A DNA stretch of 22,194 nt. Origin: Bacteroidales bacterium. Its GTDB lineage: Bacteria > Bacteroidota > Bacteroidia > Bacteroidales > UBA12077. Positions 1 through 6,577 of the stretch are shown here, piece by piece (the stretch's first letter is position 1; each line of letters opens with the position of its first letter). Under the pieces are notes generated by a model. It saw only the letters and a list, made by a program, of their open reading frames with translations, did no database searches and was not told the origin of the DNA. The DNA lies in assembly GCA_030643125.1 (NCBI GenBank), contig DAOWML010000003.1, positions 1 through 22,194 of the forward strand, read 5' to 3'. A program made the position numbers and the translations under genes.

Positions 1-630
1 ATAAATAGCATTCTTTCCACGCTCAGGAGCTGAACCATGCGATGACACACCATAAAAATGAACATGCATCTCCATACGCCCACGATGACCACGGTATATA
101 TTTAAGTTTGTTGGCTCTGTGCTTATTACAAAATCAGGTTTGATTTTATCTTCTTCAACAATATATTTCCAGCATAAACCATCACAATCTTCTTCTATAA
201 CACTTCCTACAAAATATATAGTAAGGTCTTTATCGAAACCCAACTCTTTCAAAATTCTGCCAGATGTAACAAAAGCAGCCGGTCCGCCTTCCTGGTCAAC
301 TGTTCCACGACCATGAACAAAACCATTTTTAATTTCGCCACCAAGCGGATTAAAATCCCAATTATCCATATTTCCCATATCAACAGTGTCCATATGTCCA
401 TCGATAGCCAGAATTTTCTTTCCACTTCCAATTCTGCCAATGACATTTCCGAGACCATCAATTTTAACTTCATCAAAACCGGCTTCTTCCATTTGTCTTT
501 TAAGTTCTAACTGAACTTCTTTTTCACCCAAACTAAGCGATTTGATTTTTACCAGTTTTGATAGATTCTCAGCAGTATAATCGCGATACTTCTCTGATAA
601 CTCATTAATTTTTTGAAAGATATTTTCCAT
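1..630 (-). CDS. YgeY-type M20 family hydrolase, 5' part only (cut by window edge)
   Basis: This gene reads leftward from an ATG at 628-630 and leaves the window after 210 codons, so the C-terminal part is not seen. I translated it by hand. Metal-site motifs of M20 zinc hydrolases are present: H79 and D81 in GHMDTVD, D112 in GTVDQEGG, the E146-E147 pair in IEEDCDG, and E172 in STEPT. The stretches CDGLCWKYIVEE, YRGHRGRMEM and SSHGSAPERGKNAI closely resemble, from memory, E. coli YgeY, the M20 member tied to the selenium/molybdenum-hydroxylase gene set, more than a generic ArgE or DapE. The exact substrate of that family is not firmly known. The gene diverges from an xdhC-like gene 289 bases away, which fits the same set. 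Alternatives are another M20 amidohydrolase or deacetylase. Family placement is confident; substrate is not. Confidence 0.85.
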   Translation of the reverse strand, partial: MENIFQKINELSEKYRDYTAENLSKLVKIKSLSLGEKEVQLELKRQMEEAGFDEVKIDGLGNVIGRIGSGKKILAIDGHMDTVDMGNMDNWDFNPLGGEIKNGFVHGRGTVDQEGGPAAFVTSGRILKELGFDKDLTIYFVGSVIEEDCDGLCWKYIVEEDKIKPDFVISTEPTNLNIYRGHRGRMEMHVHFYGVSSHGSAPERGKNAIY

Positions 631-807
631 ACAATTTTAGTTCTAATAATTCAAAGCATAAAGTTACATTTTTTATTTATTTTTTAAATACTACAGGATA
701 TATTCACAGAGCCAATTAATAAAATTAGAATATTTCAATATCTTTTAATTTATTATAAGAATTTTATTCTATATTCAACTATCATTATAGCAAGTATGAT
801 AATTTAC

Positions 808-876
808 ATTTTAGCAAGTTGATTTTAGTCGATACTTTTTTGCAATTTTAAATTTTAGTCATTTTATCATTTTAGT
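808..876. promoter_or_regulatory. Four ATTTTAG(T/C) boxes in a divergent intergenic region
   Basis: The 289-base gap between the two divergent genes is almost pure A/T. It contains ATTTTAGC at 808-815, ATTTTAGTC at 822-830 and 852-860, and ATTTTAGT at 869-876, all in the same orientation. A promoter-like TATCTTTA (TAnnTTTR form) follows at 888-895, with no good TTTG upstream, so the xdhC promoter is only tentative. The boxes could be binding sites of a regulator shared by both genes, or chance in low-complexity DNA. Confidence 0.25.
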
Positions 877-919
877 TCATTTTTAAATATCTTTACAAAT
901 CAATTAAAATAGATAAAGT

Positions 920-1870
920 ATGGAAATCTGGAGTTTTATTCAAGAAGAATTATCGGAAAATAATAATGTGATGCTTATTACTGTTGTTGAGCGAACCGGA
1001 AGTAGTCCCGGCATTGTTGGATTTAAAATGGCAGTTTCGGAAACCGGCGCTATGACAGGTTCTATTGGTGGTGGTGTAATGGAATACAACATGGTTGAAC
1101 TGGCTAAAAAAGAAGCTAAAAGCGGAAATATAAAAGCATTTGTTAAAAGACAAGTTCATGATACTAATGCTGAAAAAGATAAATCGGGTTTAATATGCTC
1201 CGGAGAACAAACACATGCTTTCATTCCTTTGAATAAATCTAAAATTGATATCATTAACCAAATTTTAGTAAAACTTGACATTGGAGAGAATGGTGTACTA
1301 AGTTTGAGTCAGGATGGAATATCTTTTAACGAGAATAAAACTTTACCGGATGATATTAATTACCGGATTAATGATGAAAACAACTGGGAATACACAGAAC
1401 AATTAGGTTTAAAAGATACCATTTACATTTTTGGTGCAGGACACATAAGTTTACCATTAAGTCAGATTTTAAGAGTTCTTGATTTTAAAGTTGTGGTTCT
1501 TGATGACAGAAAAGACCTGTCAACCTTCGATAATAATGTGTACGCTCATCAAAAACGAATTGTTGATTATACAAACATAGCTGATATTGTTTCTGGGAGT
1601 AATCATAGTTTTGCAGTAATAATGACTGTTGCACATAAGAGTGATGCAATTGTTTTAAAACAGTTAGTGCAAAAGAATTTAAAATACCTTGGAATGATTG
1701 GAAGCAAAAAGAAGATTCAAACCATTTATGAATCTCTGATGAATGAAGGCATTTCAGAAGCTGATCTTGCTAAAGTTGATGCTCCTATCGGATTATCCAT
1801 AAACAGTAAAACTACAGCCGAAATTGCAATCAGCATTGCGGCTAAAATTGTTCAGGTGAAGAATTGTTGA
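920..1870 (+). CDS. XdhC/CoxI family molybdenum-hydroxylase maturation protein
   Basis: A 316-residue protein with the two domains of XdhC. The N-terminal XdhC/CoxI domain (about 1-115) contains GSSPG, GSIGGGVMEY and GLICSGEQ; its conserved cysteine sits in CSGEQ rather than the usual CGG. The C-terminal Rossmann domain (about 165-310) carries IFGAGHIS and GMIGSKKK. XdhC proteins bind molybdopterin cofactor, help exchange the oxo ligand for a sulfido ligand, and insert it into xanthine dehydrogenase-like enzymes in the cytoplasm. No molybdenum hydroxylase is in the window; it may lie on the far side of the divergent YgeY-like gene. The ATG is preceded by ATAAAGT without a Shine-Dalgarno site, usual for this phylum. 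Its partner enzyme is unknown. Confidence 0.88.
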   Translation: MEIWSFIQEELSENNNVMLITVVERTGSSPGIVGFKMAVSETGAMTGSIGGGVMEYNMVELAKKEAKSGNIKAFVKRQVHDTNAEKDKSGLICSGEQTHAFIPLNKSKIDIINQILVKLDIGENGVLSLSQDGISFNENKTLPDDINYRINDENNWEYTEQLGLKDTIYIFGAGHISLPLSQILRVLDFKVVVLDDRKDLSTFDNNVYAHQKRIVDYTNIADIVSGSNHSFAVIMTVAHKSDAIVLKQLVQKNLKYLGMIGSKKKIQTIYESLMNEGISEADLAKVDAPIGLSINSKTTAEIAISIAAKIVQVKNC

Positions 1871-1901
1871 TAAGTGTGTTAATAGAATTTTAAATTTTCT
1901 G

Positions 1902-1931
1902 TTTTTTACTTTTAAGTTTTATCTATCTTTA
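1902..1931 (+). promoter_or_regulatory. Possible promoter of the leader before the EamA gene
   Basis: TTTT at 1902-1905, an 18-base spacer and TATCTTTA at 1924-1931 approximate the Bacteroidota sigma-A form TTTG-N19-TAnnTTTG, each box with one mismatch. A transcript from here would carry the palindrome at 2007-2020 and the terminator hairpin at 2023-2058 before reaching the transporter gene. Confidence 0.3.
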
Positions 1932-2006
1932 CTCAGAATATGAGTGATATTTAAATGAACGTAAAAATATTTAAAGACCGAATAAAGTCAGCAGAACAAA
2001 ACATAA

Positions 2007-2020
2007 GGGTCAATTGACCC
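2007..2020. repeat. Perfect 14-bp palindrome GGGTCAATTGACCC
   Basis: A perfect inverted repeat of seven bases per arm without a spacer, two bases before the terminator stem at 2023. With no loop it is a better candidate for a protein dimer site than for an RNA hairpin. Its closeness to the terminator and to the transporter gene suggests a regulatory role, but nothing here identifies the binding protein. Confidence 0.45.
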
Positions 2021-2022
2021 CG

Positions 2023-2058
2023 AAAAACAGGTTTCTTTTTTAGAAACCTGTTTTTTTT
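2023..2058 (+). terminator. Intrinsic terminator 18 bases before the EamA gene start
   Basis: AAAAACAGGTTTCT (2023-2036) pairs perfectly with AGAAACCTGTTTTT (2042-2055) around a TTTTT loop, and the T-run continues to 2058. It could end the xdhC transcript, whose stop lies 152 bases upstream. However, the next start codon at 2077 leaves no room for a promoter in between, so transcription of the transporter gene has to pass through it or be released from it. Confidence 0.8.
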
Positions 2059-2076
2059 GTGCAATAGCGAACGATT

Positions 2077-2979
2077 ATGATTTTTCTAGTATTTAGTATT
2101 CTTTCATCAGCCGCAATTTATATAATCTTCAAATACCTTGACAGATTTAAAATCAACACTTTCAATGTTATAATTATTAATTATATTACTGCGACTATTC
2201 TGGGATTATTACTTACAAAAACTCAAATAGATATCTTCTCAATCTATAAAAATGCATGGTTCCCCTACTCCATTATTATCGGAGTTTTATTTATCATGAC
2301 ATTTGTGCTTATTGCCAAATCATCGCAAATTGTGGGAATTGCGATTACTTCGGTTTCAAATAAAATGTCGGTTATTATTCCAATTGCAGTTTCAATTATT
2401 ATTGATCCCTTAGATGTTTTAACCAATCTTAAGGCAATTGGAATTATTATGGCAATACTGGCGGTATTCCTTTCTGTATATCGGAAACCTGCCTGCCGGC
2501 AGGCAAGGCGTAAAATAGAATTCGATCCAAGAAATATTTATTTACCTATTATCCTGTTTTTAAGTATGGGGCTTGTAGATTCCATAGTTAAATATGCACA
2601 ACATTATTATGTTGCTGATGATATATTACCATTGTTTACGGTTATTTTATTTGCAATGTCTGCAATAGCTGGTTTAGTAACAAAACTTTTACGAAAAACA
2701 TCATTTAAGGAATTATTGGATATAAAAATTTTATTGTGGGGAATTGGGTTAGGAATAAGTAATTACGGTTCAATATACTTTCTGATTAAAGCATTAAATT
2801 ATAAAAATAGTTTAGGAAATACATTGGATGGCTCTATTGTGTTTGGAATTAATAACCTTGGTGTAATTACTTTATCTGTTATTATAGGATTAATCGTTTT
2901 TAAAGAGAAATTTTTGAAAATTAACTGGATAGGAATAATAATATCATTAATTGCAATATATATTTTATCGAAAACATAA
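2077..2979 (+). CDS. EamA/DMT-superfamily membrane transporter
   Basis: A 300-residue, very hydrophobic protein with about ten membrane segments arranged as two EamA repeats (about 1-135 and 152-300), the usual length for this inner-membrane metabolite exporter family. The second half ends with IGLIVFKEKFLKINWIGIIISLIAI, shown here as the GLIVFKEKF and NWIGI parts typical of EamA proteins. Substrate cannot be read from the sequence. The start fits because the first membrane segment begins at residue 1. The middle loop (residues 138-144, PACRQAR) is encoded by a GC-rich palindrome that looks inserted. Its stop codon directly abuts the ATG of the next gene, so the two are probably translationally coupled. 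An intrinsic terminator upstream suggests conditional expression. Confidence 0.85.
   Translation: MIFLVFSILSSAAIYIIFKYLDRFKINTFNVIIINYITATILGLLLTKTQIDIFSIYKNAWFPYSIIIGVLFIMTFVLIAKSSQIVGIAITSVSNKMSVIIPIAVSIIIDPLDVLTNLKAIGIIMAILAVFLSVYRKPACRQARRKIEFDPRNIYLPIILFLSMGLVDSIVKYAQHYYVADDILPLFTVILFAMSAIAGLVTKLLRKTSFKELLDIKILLWGIGLGISNYGSIYFLIKALNYKNSLGNTLDGSIVFGINNLGVITLSVIIGLIVFKEKFLKINWIGIIISLIAIYILSKT
2490..2505. repeat. GC-rich 16-bp palindrome inserted in frame in the EamA gene
   Basis: TGCCTGCCGGCAGGCA is perfectly self-complementary and made almost wholly of G and C, in a gene that is otherwise strongly A/T-rich. It encodes part of PACRQAR in the loop joining the two membrane halves, where an insertion is tolerated. 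I recall similar GCCTGCCGGCAGGC palindromes and the peptide ACRQAG as scattered insertions in Bacteroidota genes; that is from memory, not a search. Confidence 0.6.
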
Positions 2980-3597
2980 ATGGCAGAATTTGTAGATGAA
3001 TATTTGACAATAAATAAACCATCGGAAGGTTTATTTAAAGACCGCGGGAGTAAATTTCTTGCCTTTGCTTATCCTGTATCATCAGAAAAAGAAATAAAAG
3101 AAATTCAGGAAAAACTGCGTAGTGATTATCATGATGCACGTCATCACTGTTATGCATACATGCTTGGACTCGAAAAAGAAATATACCGTACAAACGATGA
3201 CGGGGAACCTTCAAGCACGGCAGGAAAACCAATATTAGGACAAATAAGATCGTTCGATTTAACAAATATACTAATTGTTGTAATACGCTATTTTGGCGGT
3301 ACAAAACTAGGAGTTAGCGGGTTAATCAATGCATACAAAACAGCATCGGAAGAAGCATTAAAAAGTGCCAAAATCATTAAAAAAACATTGCACGATATTT
3401 ATGAATTAAAATTTGAATATCCTGCCATGAATGATATTATGCGAATTTTAAAAGAAGAAAATATTGAACAAGTAAATCAGAAATTTGATCTCTCCTGCTC
3501 TGTTTCAATTAGTTTACGAAAAGCAGACACGGAAAAGGTTTTAAGTAAGTTTGATCGAATTGAAAATTTGAAAATTGAATTTTTAGAAACAAGATAA
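2980..3597 (+). CDS. YigZ/IMPACT family protein (UPF0029)
   Basis: A 205-residue protein of the YigZ/IMPACT family. The N-terminal UPF0029 domain (about 1-115) shows DRGSKFLAFAYPV, DARHHCYAYMLG, RTNDDGEPSSTAGKPIL and RYFGGTKLGVSGLI, the family signature, followed by a small ferredoxin-like C-terminal domain (about 135-205). Eukaryotic IMPACT affects translation control through GCN1; the bacterial role is unsettled, with proposed links to translation or proteolysis. The protein should be cytosolic. The ATG follows directly on the stop codon of the upstream transporter gene, indicating one operon, though the functional link is not obvious. Confidence 0.9.
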   Translation: MAEFVDEYLTINKPSEGLFKDRGSKFLAFAYPVSSEKEIKEIQEKLRSDYHDARHHCYAYMLGLEKEIYRTNDDGEPSSTAGKPILGQIRSFDLTNILIVVIRYFGGTKLGVSGLINAYKTASEEALKSAKIIKKTLHDIYELKFEYPAMNDIMRILKEENIEQVNQKFDLSCSVSISLRKADTEKVLSKFDRIENLKIEFLETR

Positions 3598-3598
3598 A

Positions 3599-3633
3599 TA
3601 GTGAACAGTGGACAGTAGATAGTGAATAGTGAA
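3599..3633. repeat. Five tandem 7-bp units, consensus (T/C)AGTGAA
   Basis: Units TAGTGAA, CAGTGGA, CAGTAGA, TAGTGAA and TAGTGAA follow one another starting one base after the yigZ-like stop codon. A second degenerate repeat comes right after, GTTGCTGGTT at 3637-3646 and GTTGCTAGTT at 3651-3660. Low-complexity intergenic repeats of this kind recur, to my memory, in Bacteroidota genomes. The rest of the gap up to 3810 is A/T-rich, with TAAGAT repeated near 3693-3705, and I see no clear promoter in it. Confidence 0.6.
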
Positions 3634-3810
3634 TTAGTTGCTGGTTACACGTTGCTAGTTGATTAATATATCAGTAAGAATGAAAAAAAATTAAGATTAA
3701 GATTAATAACAAGAAACAAGAAGACTAAGTTAAATTGAAAAGAATCGATAGTAATAATGAGTTAAAAAAATAGATGAAATCAATTATAAATAACTAATAA
3801 ACCCGGATTA

Positions 3811-4722
3811 ATGGAAAACAATCATTTAGTTTCAATCACAGATTATTCGAAAGAAGAGATCTTTAAAATCCTTGATCTTGCAGCTGATTTCGAAAAAAAT
3901 CCAAATCAAAACCTTTTGGATAATAAGGTAATTGCAACATTATTTTTCGAACCTTCAACTCGTACACGTTTAAGTTTCGAAAGTGCAATTAGTCGTCTTG
4001 GAGGAAAATTCATTGGATTTACCGATTCCAGCTCATCAAGTGTTTCTAAAGGAGAATCGCTAAAAGACACTATCATGACAGTTGCAAATTACAGCGACAT
4101 GATTGTTATGCGTCACCCGATTGAGGGAAGTGCACGTTGGGCAAGTGAAGTATCGCGTGTGCCGATTGTAAATGCCGGTGATGGTGCAAACCAACATCCA
4201 ACACAAACATTATTGGATTTATATTCAATCAGAAAAACTCAGGGAACACTTGATAATCTGAATGTATATTTTGTTGGTGATTTAAAATATGGTAGAACAG
4301 TGCACTCGCTGCTCCAGGCAATGTCGATGTTTAATACTACTTTCAATTTTATTTCACCGGAGGAGTTGAAAATCCCGGATGAATACAAGTTATTTTTGGA
4401 TAAAAAAGGACTAAAGTATTATGAACACCGGGATTTCTCTGATATAATCTCTCATGCAGATATTATTTACATGACACGAATCCAGAGAGAAAGATTCTCT
4501 GATCCGATGGAATATGAGAAAACTAAAAACTCTTATGTTCTAAAAAATGACATGCTTGAAAATACAAAACCAAATATGAAGGTTTTGCATCCATTACCAA
4601 GAGTAAATGAGATTCATACTAACGTAGATGAAAACAAGAAAGCTTATTACTTTACACAAGCATTAAATGGTGTTTATACTCGTCAAGCAATTATCACTCA
4701 TATTTTAGGACTTAAAAAATAA
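3811..4722 (+). CDS. pyrB: Aspartate carbamoyltransferase catalytic subunit PyrB
   Basis: A 303-residue protein that makes N-carbamoyl-L-aspartate from carbamoyl phosphate and aspartate, the committed step of pyrimidine synthesis. The carbamoyl-phosphate loop FFEPSTRTRLSFESA lies near residues 45-60. The SSSSVSKGESLKDT segment holds the flexible loop lysine contributed across subunits. HPTQTLLDLYSI, MTRIQRERF and HPLPRVNEI complete the two-domain transcarbamylase pattern, and the length is typical. It is followed six bases later by pyrI, so the enzyme is very likely the regulated holoenzyme of catalytic trimers and regulatory dimers. No attenuator or PyrR-type leader is evident upstream. Confidence 0.97.
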   Translation: MENNHLVSITDYSKEEIFKILDLAADFEKNPNQNLLDNKVIATLFFEPSTRTRLSFESAISRLGGKFIGFTDSSSSSVSKGESLKDTIMTVANYSDMIVMRHPIEGSARWASEVSRVPIVNAGDGANQHPTQTLLDLYSIRKTQGTLDNLNVYFVGDLKYGRTVHSLLQAMSMFNTTFNFISPEELKIPDEYKLFLDKKGLKYYEHRDFSDIISHADIIYMTRIQRERFSDPMEYEKTKNSYVLKNDMLENTKPNMKVLHPLPRVNEIHTNVDENKKAYYFTQALNGVYTRQAIITHILGLKK

Positions 4723-4728
4723 TAAACC

Positions 4729-5190
4729 ATGGAAATGAACGATAAAAAATTACAGGTAAGTGCAATAAAAAACGGTACGGTAATCGACCATATTCCTGCA
4801 AACAGTCTTTTTAAAGTTATAAATATACTTGGATTAGATAAAATTGAAACCCAAATGACTGTTGGGTCTAACTTTGAAAGTAAAAAACTTGGTTTAAAAG
4901 CAATTATTAAAATAACTGATGTATTTTTTATAGATGACGATATTAATAAAATAGCTTTAGTAGCTCCCGAAGCCAAACTTAATATAATTAAAGATTACAA
5001 AGTAGTTGAAAAGAAAGTAGTTGAAGTTCCTGATAATATTAAAGGAATTGCGAAATGTGGTAATCCGAAATGTATTACAAATCACGAAGGTATTATACCT
5101 AAATTTACAGTAGTGAATAAAAAGAAGGTGGCCATAAAATGTCATTATTGCGAAAAGATCACCGACTCAGAGCATATGAAGATTTTTTAA
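4729..5190 (+). CDS. pyrI: Aspartate carbamoyltransferase regulatory subunit PyrI
   Basis: A 153-residue regulatory chain. The N-terminal nucleotide-binding domain (about 5-100) begins LQVSAIKNGTVIDHIPAN, as in PyrI proteins, and should bind CTP/UTP and ATP for allosteric control of PyrB. The C-terminal zinc domain has four cysteines, C110 and C115 (CGNPKC) and C138 and C141 (CHYC), spaced as in the zinc site that contacts the catalytic chain. The gap from pyrB is six bases, and an internal ATG at codon 3 is an alternative start. A REP-like palindrome begins seven bases after the stop codon and may act as the 3' boundary of the operon. Confidence 0.96.
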   Translation: MEMNDKKLQVSAIKNGTVIDHIPANSLFKVINILGLDKIETQMTVGSNFESKKLGLKAIIKITDVFFIDDDINKIALVAPEAKLNIIKDYKVVEKKVVEVPDNIKGIAKCGNPKCITNHEGIIPKFTVVNKKKVAIKCHYCEKITDSEHMKIF

Positions 5191-5197
5191 ATAGAAA

Positions 5198-5228
5198 AGA
5201 CCTTAAGGTTTTAAAAACCTTAAGGTCT
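5198..5228. repeat. REP-like palindrome, copy A (31 bp)
   Basis: AGACCTTAAGGTTTT, one A, then AAAACCTTAAGGTCT: a perfect inverted repeat with 15-base arms. Each arm also contains the self-complementary ACCTTAAGGT, so the DNA can form one long hairpin or two short ones. It is identical to copy C at 10602-10632 but lacks the TATCA/TGATA extension of copy B. It lies between the convergent pyrI and DUF4293 genes and could also end transcripts from both sides. Confidence 0.85.
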
Positions 5229-5253
5229 AATTAATAAAGATATTTTAAATATT

Positions 5254-5712
5254 TTATCTAATTCTATCCATACTTCTAATTAAAGCTTCATCTTTTCCTA
5301 TTGCTCTTATTGCCAAATAAGTCAATATTGCTGCTACAAACGGGAAAATAGATGTTATCTCATAACTAACAATACCGCTTAATTGTTTCGAAAAATTTTG
5401 AATATAATAATAATTCAATCCTAAATATCCTATCATTAAAATAATATTAAACAAATTAAAACGCATTTGGAGTATGCGCTTTTTAAATAGAAAAACACTT
5501 ATAAATGATATTAAAACTATAATTACCAATAAAATAATTCGCGGAATAGTTAATAAGTATAATACATCTTCATTTTCAATAGCAAGTCCATCATACTTAA
5601 ATATAAACAACTGCCCATCAGCTCCAAGAAGTTCTGCAATAGGGTGAAAAAAAATTGATCCTAATAAAAACGTAGCAACTAATAAATATATCGATTGAAT
5701 TCTCTGAATCAT
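5254..5712 (-). CDS. DUF4293 family four-helix membrane protein
   Basis: A 152-residue inner-membrane protein beginning MIQRIQSIYLL, the start typical of the Bacteroidota-restricted DUF4293 family. Four hydrophobic segments are visible, at about 5-27, 52-72, 84-104 and 119-138. The basic linker FKKRILQMRFN lies between segments 2 and 3, and the tail is charged (GKDEALIRSMDRIR). No function is known for this family, and no catalytic motif is seen. It converges on pyrI across a REP-like palindrome, and the nitroreductase gene lies 101 bases upstream on the same strand. The family call rests on recalled sequence resemblance. Confidence 0.82.
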   Translation of the reverse strand: MIQRIQSIYLLVATFLLGSIFFHPIAELLGADGQLFIFKYDGLAIENEDVLYLLTIPRIILLVIIVLISFISVFLFKKRILQMRFNLFNIILMIGYLGLNYYYIQNFSKQLSGIVSYEITSIFPFVAAILTYLAIRAIGKDEALIRSMDRIR

Positions 5713-5813
5713 AACACTTTAAATAATAATAAATTTTAAACTACGGTTAATTTTCCACAAAATTAGAGCTTTTTAATTACTAAACAACTGAAAACATAGA
5801 TTTTATAAAGCTT

Positions 5814-6359
5814 TTACAATAGAATTTCATTCATAGGTTTTCTAAATCGTTTTTTAGATTCTCGTTCTTGCAAATCATCCGGAAATAATTCAATATCACC
5901 TTTATAACCAATTACCATAATAGCTATAGGCTCGTATTCTTCGCCAAGTTCAAAAAACTCTCTGGTTTTGTCTTTGCTAAATCCACCCATCTGATGTACA
6001 AATAAACCCATGGATGTAGCTTGTGCCAATAAATTACCGACAGCCATTCCTGTGTCATACTGTGCAAAATGATTGGGTTTTCCGGTTACTGTAGAGTTTT
6101 TTAAAGCTACACTTAAAACCAAAACCGGAGCATATTTAGCCCAATACTGATTTGCTTCAACCAGACAATCAAAAAGCTTTTGATAGTTTTCATCTTTGTT
6201 CTTCACTCCTACTACAAATCTCCAGGGTTGCTCATTAAAAGCTGATGGCGCCCAACGTGCAGCCTCAAATAATGTAGCCAGTTTTTCATTTTCTATTTGT
6301 TTCGGCGAAAAAATTACTGAACTGTACCTATCGCGAATTATTTGATGTATATTATTCAT
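5814..6359 (-). CDS. Nitroreductase family FMN oxidoreductase
   Basis: A 181-residue protein of the nitroreductase fold, which uses FMN and NAD(P)H in the cytoplasm as a homodimer. RDRYSSVIF near residue 10 is in the place of the FMN-phosphate-binding RRS motif. ARWAPSAFNEQPWRFVV (about 34-50) is the conserved SxxNxQPW-like flavin region. The middle helix QYDTGMAVGNLLAQATSMGL and a GGFSKDKTREFFEL segment match the second FMN contact. The physiological substrate cannot be deduced; members reduce nitroaromatics, quinones or enones. It appears to be a single gene. Confidence 0.92.
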   Translation of the reverse strand: MNNIHQIIRDRYSSVIFSPKQIENEKLATLFEAARWAPSAFNEQPWRFVVGVKNKDENYQKLFDCLVEANQYWAKYAPVLVLSVALKNSTVTGKPNHFAQYDTGMAVGNLLAQATSMGLFVHQMGGFSKDKTREFFELGEEYEPIAIMVIGYKGDIELFPDDLQERESKKRFRKPMNEILL

Positions 6360-6492
6360 TTTGTGTCGTATTTAGTTTAATAATATCAAACACCAAGTTA
6401 ATAAAAGTGTTCAACACTTGAAATATAAATTACCTTAAAAAATAAAATATGTTATATAATATCAGATGTTTAAATAAAATCTTCGTTTAAGG

Positions 6493-6524
6493 TTTGATTA
6501 TCAGGAAATGATTTCTTAGAATTG
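6493..6524 (+). promoter_or_regulatory. Possible promoter of the ornithine aminotransferase gene
   Basis: TTTG at 6493-6496, a 20-base spacer and TAGAATTG at 6517-6524 match the Bacteroidota promoter form with one mismatch in the -7 box. The start codon is 54 bases further on. The remaining 6360-6577 interval is A/T-rich with no other structure that I see. Confidence 0.35.
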
Positions 6525-6577
6525 TAAGCTGAAGAAAAAATGAATAACAAATATATAACAATTTAAAAATCAAAGTT

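Noticed and set aside
249..476. Minus-strand frame of 75 codons inside the YgeY-like gene
   Set aside because: It overlaps a clearly coding M20 frame on the same strand in another phase.
1955..2017. 20-codon reading frame (MNVKIFKDRI...) in the leader before the EamA gene
   Set aside because: Too short, no homology that I recognise, and it runs into the palindrome. It could be a leader peptide, but nothing beyond its position supports this.
5729..5813. Possible hairpin between the GAGCTTTTT and AAAGCTTTT words upstream of the DUF4293 gene
   Set aside because: Only short A/T-rich pairing over a long loop, not convincing as a terminator.
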